The notes beneath the pieces are model-generated. The model searched no databases and was not told the origin of the DNA. It worked only from the letters and a program-made list of their open reading frames with translations. Positions 17,480 through 20,573 of a stretch of 20,573 bases of DNA are shown piece after piece. How positions within the stretch are numbered: the stretch's first letter is position 1; every line of letters begins with the position of its first letter. The position numbers and the translations under genes were made by a program. The DNA comes from a virus, in IMG/VR virus record IMGVR_UViG_3300032050_001009, positions 1-20,573 of that record; one strand, written 5' to 3'.

Positions 17480-18109
17480 TCAGAACGGGAGGTCATCCTC
17501 GTGTTGAGAATCCGTCGCAGGCTCTGCTTGTTTTTCTGTTTTTCCAATGACTGTCGCTTCCATCTTGGGAATGAAAACTTTCGAAAGATAGTCTTCAAAA
17601 AATTGCTGGCGATCAGTGTCGTCCCAAACAATTTCACCCTTCACCTTTACCTGAACCATTTGCGGCATTCCCTTTGGATCGTCTTTTGTCCAATACCAAT
17701 CAACGTTGTTTTCTCCTTGACGGATGTACAGCATTGTTTTTTTCTGCCCATCAATCTCTTTCATCCACGGAGCAAGAGTAATGCTTTTTGACAGATCAAT
17801 GTTTGGCATGCAGAGAAAGAATCCGGAAGAGTACCGGGAAGACCACGGCATCTGAACTTGAAACTTTTCTCCAATATCTTCAAGGACAATGCACAGTTGC
17901 GGGCCGTATCCCTTATCTGAGCTTCTCTTGAACACGTCTACAATTCTGCCCGTAACCGAAGGGTACCTTTTTTCGTACCAGATTCTCGATCCGTCTTTTG
18001 ACCGGCACTCAACGGCGCCTTCTGTTCCTTTTTCAACTCGTTTTGCAATACGTCCTTCAGATATGCTGAGGTACGTTTTGTCTGAACCACTGTTTGTGTC
18101 TAATCCCAT
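17480..18109 (-). CDS. Phage single-stranded DNA-binding protein-like
   Basis: A 209-residue protein. It has a mixed beta-rich body (GRIAKRVEKGTEGAVECRS, then YEKRYPSVTGRIVDVFKRSS, QLCIVLEDIGEKFQVQMPWS) and a long acidic, disordered C-terminus. It ends E-D-D-L-P-F, the typical SSB tip that recruits partner proteins. The body does not match Escherichia coli SSB closely, so it is probably a phage-specific OB-fold SSB. The gene has its own promoter (18142-18173) and terminator (17440-17472), which suits a protein needed in large amounts. It sits between the primase-helicase and the DnaA-like gene. Confidence 0.65.
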   Translation of the reverse strand: MGLDTNSGSDKTYLSISEGRIAKRVEKGTEGAVECRSKDGSRIWYEKRYPSVTGRIVDVFKRSSDKGYGPQLCIVLEDIGEKFQVQMPWSSRYSSGFFLCMPNIDLSKSITLAPWMKEIDGQKKTMLYIRQGENNVDWYWTKDDPKGMPQMVQVKVKGEIVWDDTDRQQFFEDYLSKVFIPKMEATVIGKTEKQAEPATDSQHEDDLPF

Positions 18110-18141
18110 TTTTTTTATGATTAATTATTAATTGTGAAATG

Positions 18142-18173
18142 CAAACATATAACACGCAAGGCTTGTGACCAAA
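18142..18173 (-). promoter_or_regulatory. Bacteroidota-type promoter for the SSB-like gene
   Basis: On the minus strand, TTTG (18173-18170), 20 bases, then TATGTTTG (18149-18142): both elements match the consensus. Initiation near 18136 gives a leader of about 25 bases, A/T-rich, without a Shine-Dalgarno sequence. Confidence 0.75.
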
Positions 18174-18189
18174 TATTTTTTGTTAATTT

Positions 18190-20130
18190 TTATTCCCACG
18201 ACTCTTTGTGCCCGTTTGGGTGGGTCTCCTCTTCCCATTCTTTGATGTCTTTAGAGTCTGTCCAGCTTCTGTTTGGCCTTATTGCCGACGGCTTTGGCTG
18301 CTCTATTGGGTACTGAACATTTTTTCCATCAATTGCTTGCTGCAGGTAGTCTACGCCGTTAAATGTAAATCTCCTGATTCTTCTGTTAAGCTGAAAAATG
18401 CAAAATCCTTTTTGACCCACTATTTTTTGCTTCTTGATTTTTTTGCTGTGGAATTCGCACGTCGGATCATCCGGAGCCGTTTGGGCAAATGGCCTGTGAT
18501 AAATCAGTATGTTGTCAACCTTGTTGTTCCACATCGCTCCGTCAGCCAAATCAAAAACGTCAGGGCACGGATAGTTTCCGTCATCGCCCTTCCTCATCTT
18601 GTGAGGGTGAATAACAATGTCAAAGCAAACGTTGTTTTTTCTTGCGAAACGCGTGCAGTCCGACAAAAACGTTTCAAGGTACTTATCCGTTCTTCCCGAG
18701 CTCTTAGCATAATCGTTGGCCATTTGGTTGAACGGATCTATGACGACCCTGTCTACGTTGAATTTTATTATCAAGCTGAGGAATATCTCCTTGACATAAT
18801 CAGGGGTAGGGGCTACGTCTTTTGGGTAAACCATAAAAATGTGCTCGCCGATCATTTTGTACACCTTCATGTACGATTCGTATGGCGGTCTCCCTGGGTT
18901 GTTAGGAGTGCAGTCGCACCCAAAATATATCTCTACAAGATCGTGGTAAAACTGCTCCGCAGGAAGTTCTTCCGGCGTGAATATGGCCACCTTTTCGCCA
19001 AAAACAACCATTCTGAAGATCATTTCCCACTTCATAAATGCCGATTTCCCGTAGTTTCCTATTCCTGATATCGCGGTAAGCTCCCCTTTTGCTCTTTTGA
19101 AATGTTTGTCAATCTCCGGGACACCAAGCGGTTGGGCTGTCTTGTACCCATTAAGGTATATGCTTGCCGCCCGATCAGAAACCTCTTCCGCATAAATAAC
19201 ATCTTCTTTCGACATTTCTGCGGCGTCTTCTTCCGTAATGATTATGTCGATCTCTCTCTTGGTTGTTCTTGTCACAAGTTTCTCGTTGGTAAACTCAGCG
19301 GTGTTCCATTGTGACTTATTCGCCCTGTAGGCGCTTCTTACGGCGTTTCTGCATTCTTTTTGACTAAAGCTTGCGTCTGGCACAACATATGTCATCATCA
19401 TGTTGTAACACGTTTCCTCAAGCATTCCAAACCTACAGCAACTCGCGGCGAGTTTGAACACAAAATGATTTCTCTCGCCTTCCCGAAAAGCATCTCCTCT
19501 TGATGCCATCCATGTTAAAAGGTTGTTGAATATTTTGTCATCGTCGGTAACTGTAATTTGCTCCGTGTGTTGCCTCCTGTTTTCTACACGATCGGAGACC
19601 GGCAGCTTATCGAACGCCAGAGCCTGATGATTCATCAAAATATTCGGGTCAAACGACTCAAAACATAGTCTTGAAACGTTTCTGCCGGTCTTATCGGCAT
19701 CTGGAAACTCCTGCATAAGCGCGTCAAAGTGCTCGGCATGCTTTGACTCCCATTCTATTTCAACCAAGGCTTTTACTCCGTTTCCAGAAGGAGAAATCCA
19801 CGCGGCTAAAACATACTTGGAAAGCGCCAACTCTTTCTTTTTTTGTTCAGCATCTGGCACCTTGTCAAAATCAAGCACAACATACCCGGAATGCTCCATC
19901 AGGCTTCCGTCTGCCCTTTTTGAAAACCTACCGCTAAAACACACTCCAGGTAGCGTTTTTTTGATTTCGTCAGCTTCTTCTTTTGTCTTGGCCGATCTGA
20001 TCTTTTCGACAGTTTCACGAGACTTACCGTCTTTAATCCTGTCAAGAGCCTTGGAAATAGTGATCACGTCACCGGTAATGTCTCTTGAGTTTCTGTATAT
20101 GGAAACCTTACCATTTATTGTTTTCGTCAT
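18190..20130 (-). CDS. Primase-helicase with VirE-N-like front end
   Basis: A 646-residue protein. The N-terminal part (about 1-180) fits the VirE N-terminal/BT4734-type domain: Y-V-V-L-D87-F-D89, S-P-S-G-N-G-V-K120-A-L-V and R154-L-C-F-E-S-F-D-P-N, a primase-polymerase-like pattern. A linker follows. From about 335 there is a RecA-fold helicase: G-I-G-N-Y-G-K362-S (Walker A), R-V-V-I-D465-P-F-N-Q (Walker B), I-H-P-H (508-510) and D-L-A-D-G-A-M-W, as in Twinkle/T7 gp4-type replicative helicases. It would prime and unwind DNA for phage replication. It overlaps the upstream replication gene by 23 bases. Motifs are complete; which primase fold it has would need a structural comparison. Confidence 0.8.
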   Translation of the reverse strand: MTKTINGKVSIYRNSRDITGDVITISKALDRIKDGKSRETVEKIRSAKTKEEADEIKKTLPGVCFSGRFSKRADGSLMEHSGYVVLDFDKVPDAEQKKKELALSKYVLAAWISPSGNGVKALVEIEWESKHAEHFDALMQEFPDADKTGRNVSRLCFESFDPNILMNHQALAFDKLPVSDRVENRRQHTEQITVTDDDKIFNNLLTWMASRGDAFREGERNHFVFKLAASCCRFGMLEETCYNMMMTYVVPDASFSQKECRNAVRSAYRANKSQWNTAEFTNEKLVTRTTKREIDIIITEEDAAEMSKEDVIYAEEVSDRAASIYLNGYKTAQPLGVPEIDKHFKRAKGELTAISGIGNYGKSAFMKWEMIFRMVVFGEKVAIFTPEELPAEQFYHDLVEIYFGCDCTPNNPGRPPYESYMKVYKMIGEHIFMVYPKDVAPTPDYVKEIFLSLIIKFNVDRVVIDPFNQMANDYAKSSGRTDKYLETFLSDCTRFARKNNVCFDIVIHPHKMRKGDDGNYPCPDVFDLADGAMWNNKVDNILIYHRPFAQTAPDDPTCEFHSKKIKKQKIVGQKGFCIFQLNRRIRRFTFNGVDYLQQAIDGKNVQYPIEQPKPSAIRPNRSWTDSKDIKEWEEETHPNGHKESWE

Positions 20131-20573
20131 AAGTAGGGGCTTGTTTTTTCATGTTGACTATATCTGTTTCGGTGGAAAATTCTTGTTCCCAGCATCTTTG
20201 GTTTAACCATGTCTGTAGGTTTTTCCATTGTGGGAAAAATTCTTTTTTAGACCTTGCGGCCTCTCGCGCTGCCAACTCCTTATCAAGAGCCGGCATGAGT
20301 AGCGGGAGCGCTTCTTTCCAGTCCTTGTGCTTTTTGAACGTTCTGAACTCTGTCATAGACCCCTTCTTGGTTCCGCCATACTTTTTACGGAAATCCTCAA
20401 AGGATGCCGGCACCTGATTTTTGACTTCCTCGCACAGCAGCGGTTTGGGGGCTGAATTTGAAAACTTCAAGCGATCAAACACATCTCTTTTGTATGTATT
20501 TTTATTTCTTTGTAAAGTTGTTTCTTTGTATATACCCGGTTCTACCGATTGTCGGTTTTCACCGATAACGGGA
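20108..20573 (-). CDS. Phage replication protein, N-terminus outside window (partial)
   Basis: A frame open from the right edge to 20108, giving the last 154 residues. A polar linker (for example ETTLQRNKNTYKRDVFDRL) leads to a helical C-terminal domain: FEDFRKKYGGTKKGSMTEFR, LPLLMPALDKELAAREAARS, then FFPQWKNLQTWLNQRCWEQE. The F-x-x-F-R-x-x-Y-x-G-x-x-x-x to W-x-x-A-L-P-x-L-x-P-A-L pattern with a final F-P-x-W-K-N-L-x-T-W-(I/L)-N-x-R-x-W-E is the usual end of phage replisome-organiser/DnaD-like replication proteins. An internal GTG at 20482 is not needed as start, since the frame continues without a stop to the edge. It directly precedes the primase-helicase, which supports the call. Confidence 0.65.
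   Translation of the reverse strand, partial: PVIGENRQSVEPGIYKETTLQRNKNTYKRDVFDRLKFSNSAPKPLLCEEVKNQVPASFEDFRKKYGGTKKGSMTEFRTFKKHKDWKEALPLLMPALDKELAAREAARSKKEFFPQWKNLQTWLNQRCWEQEFSTETDIVNMKKQAPTYDENNKW

Noticed and set aside
18208-19068. 286-residue plus-strand frame antisense to the primase-helicase
   Set aside because: It is a shadow of the opposite-strand coding sequence and lacks a promoter or protein-like motifs.

Overview
The window looks like part of a phage or prophage genome from a Bacteroidota host. The host call rests on promoters of the Bacteroidota primary-sigma type (TTTG, 19-21 bp, TAnnTTTG) at 2866-2896, 3934-3964, 7392-7423, 13834-13866 and 18142-18173, and on the absence of obvious Shine-Dalgarno sequences. 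The phage call rests on short, tightly packed genes, mostly on the minus strand and often overlapping by ATGA, plus a recognisable phage replication and recombination set.

Minus-strand transcription runs from right to left. From 20573 to 15019 lies the replication module: the end of a replication protein, a primase-helicase with a VirE-N-like front end, an SSB-like protein in its own promoter/terminator unit, a stand-alone DnaA domain IV protein, three small unknowns, and a metallophosphoesterase with a helical N-terminal domain. From 14933 to 12184 are two small Ig-like proteins, three small unknowns (one behind a promoter framed by an inverted repeat) and a 342-residue protein I do not recognise. 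From 12062 to 8121 is an AT-rich block. Its right part is a chain of small genes coupled by 4-8 base overlaps. Its left part is three separated genes divided by long imperfect palindromes. Four gene ends in this block carry CGTTAGnnnCAA just after the stop codon and a fifth has a decayed copy, which resembles integron attC sites.

From 8046 back to about 5490 is an unusual centre. It holds the only plus-strand genes (two very basic small proteins between a strong promoter and a strong terminator), five tandem 26-bp repeats just upstream of them, further degenerate repeats, and about 1.5 kb without a convincing protein gene. From 5487 to 1 is another minus-strand run of small phage genes, ending in a recombination set (Cas4/RecB-like nuclease and a NinB-like protein). 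Two tRNA-like structures lie inside this run: a 42-nt element made of an acceptor stem, a 4-bp mini-hairpin and a T-arm, with no anticodon arm, and a longer one with an extended hairpin where the anticodon arm should be.

The strongest candidates for something undescribed are the two tRNA-like elements between operon genes, the palindrome-separated cassette-like block, and the repeat array with the isolated plus-strand basic-protein operon. Most small proteins here are recognisable only as phage-type hypotheticals, and their functions are left open.
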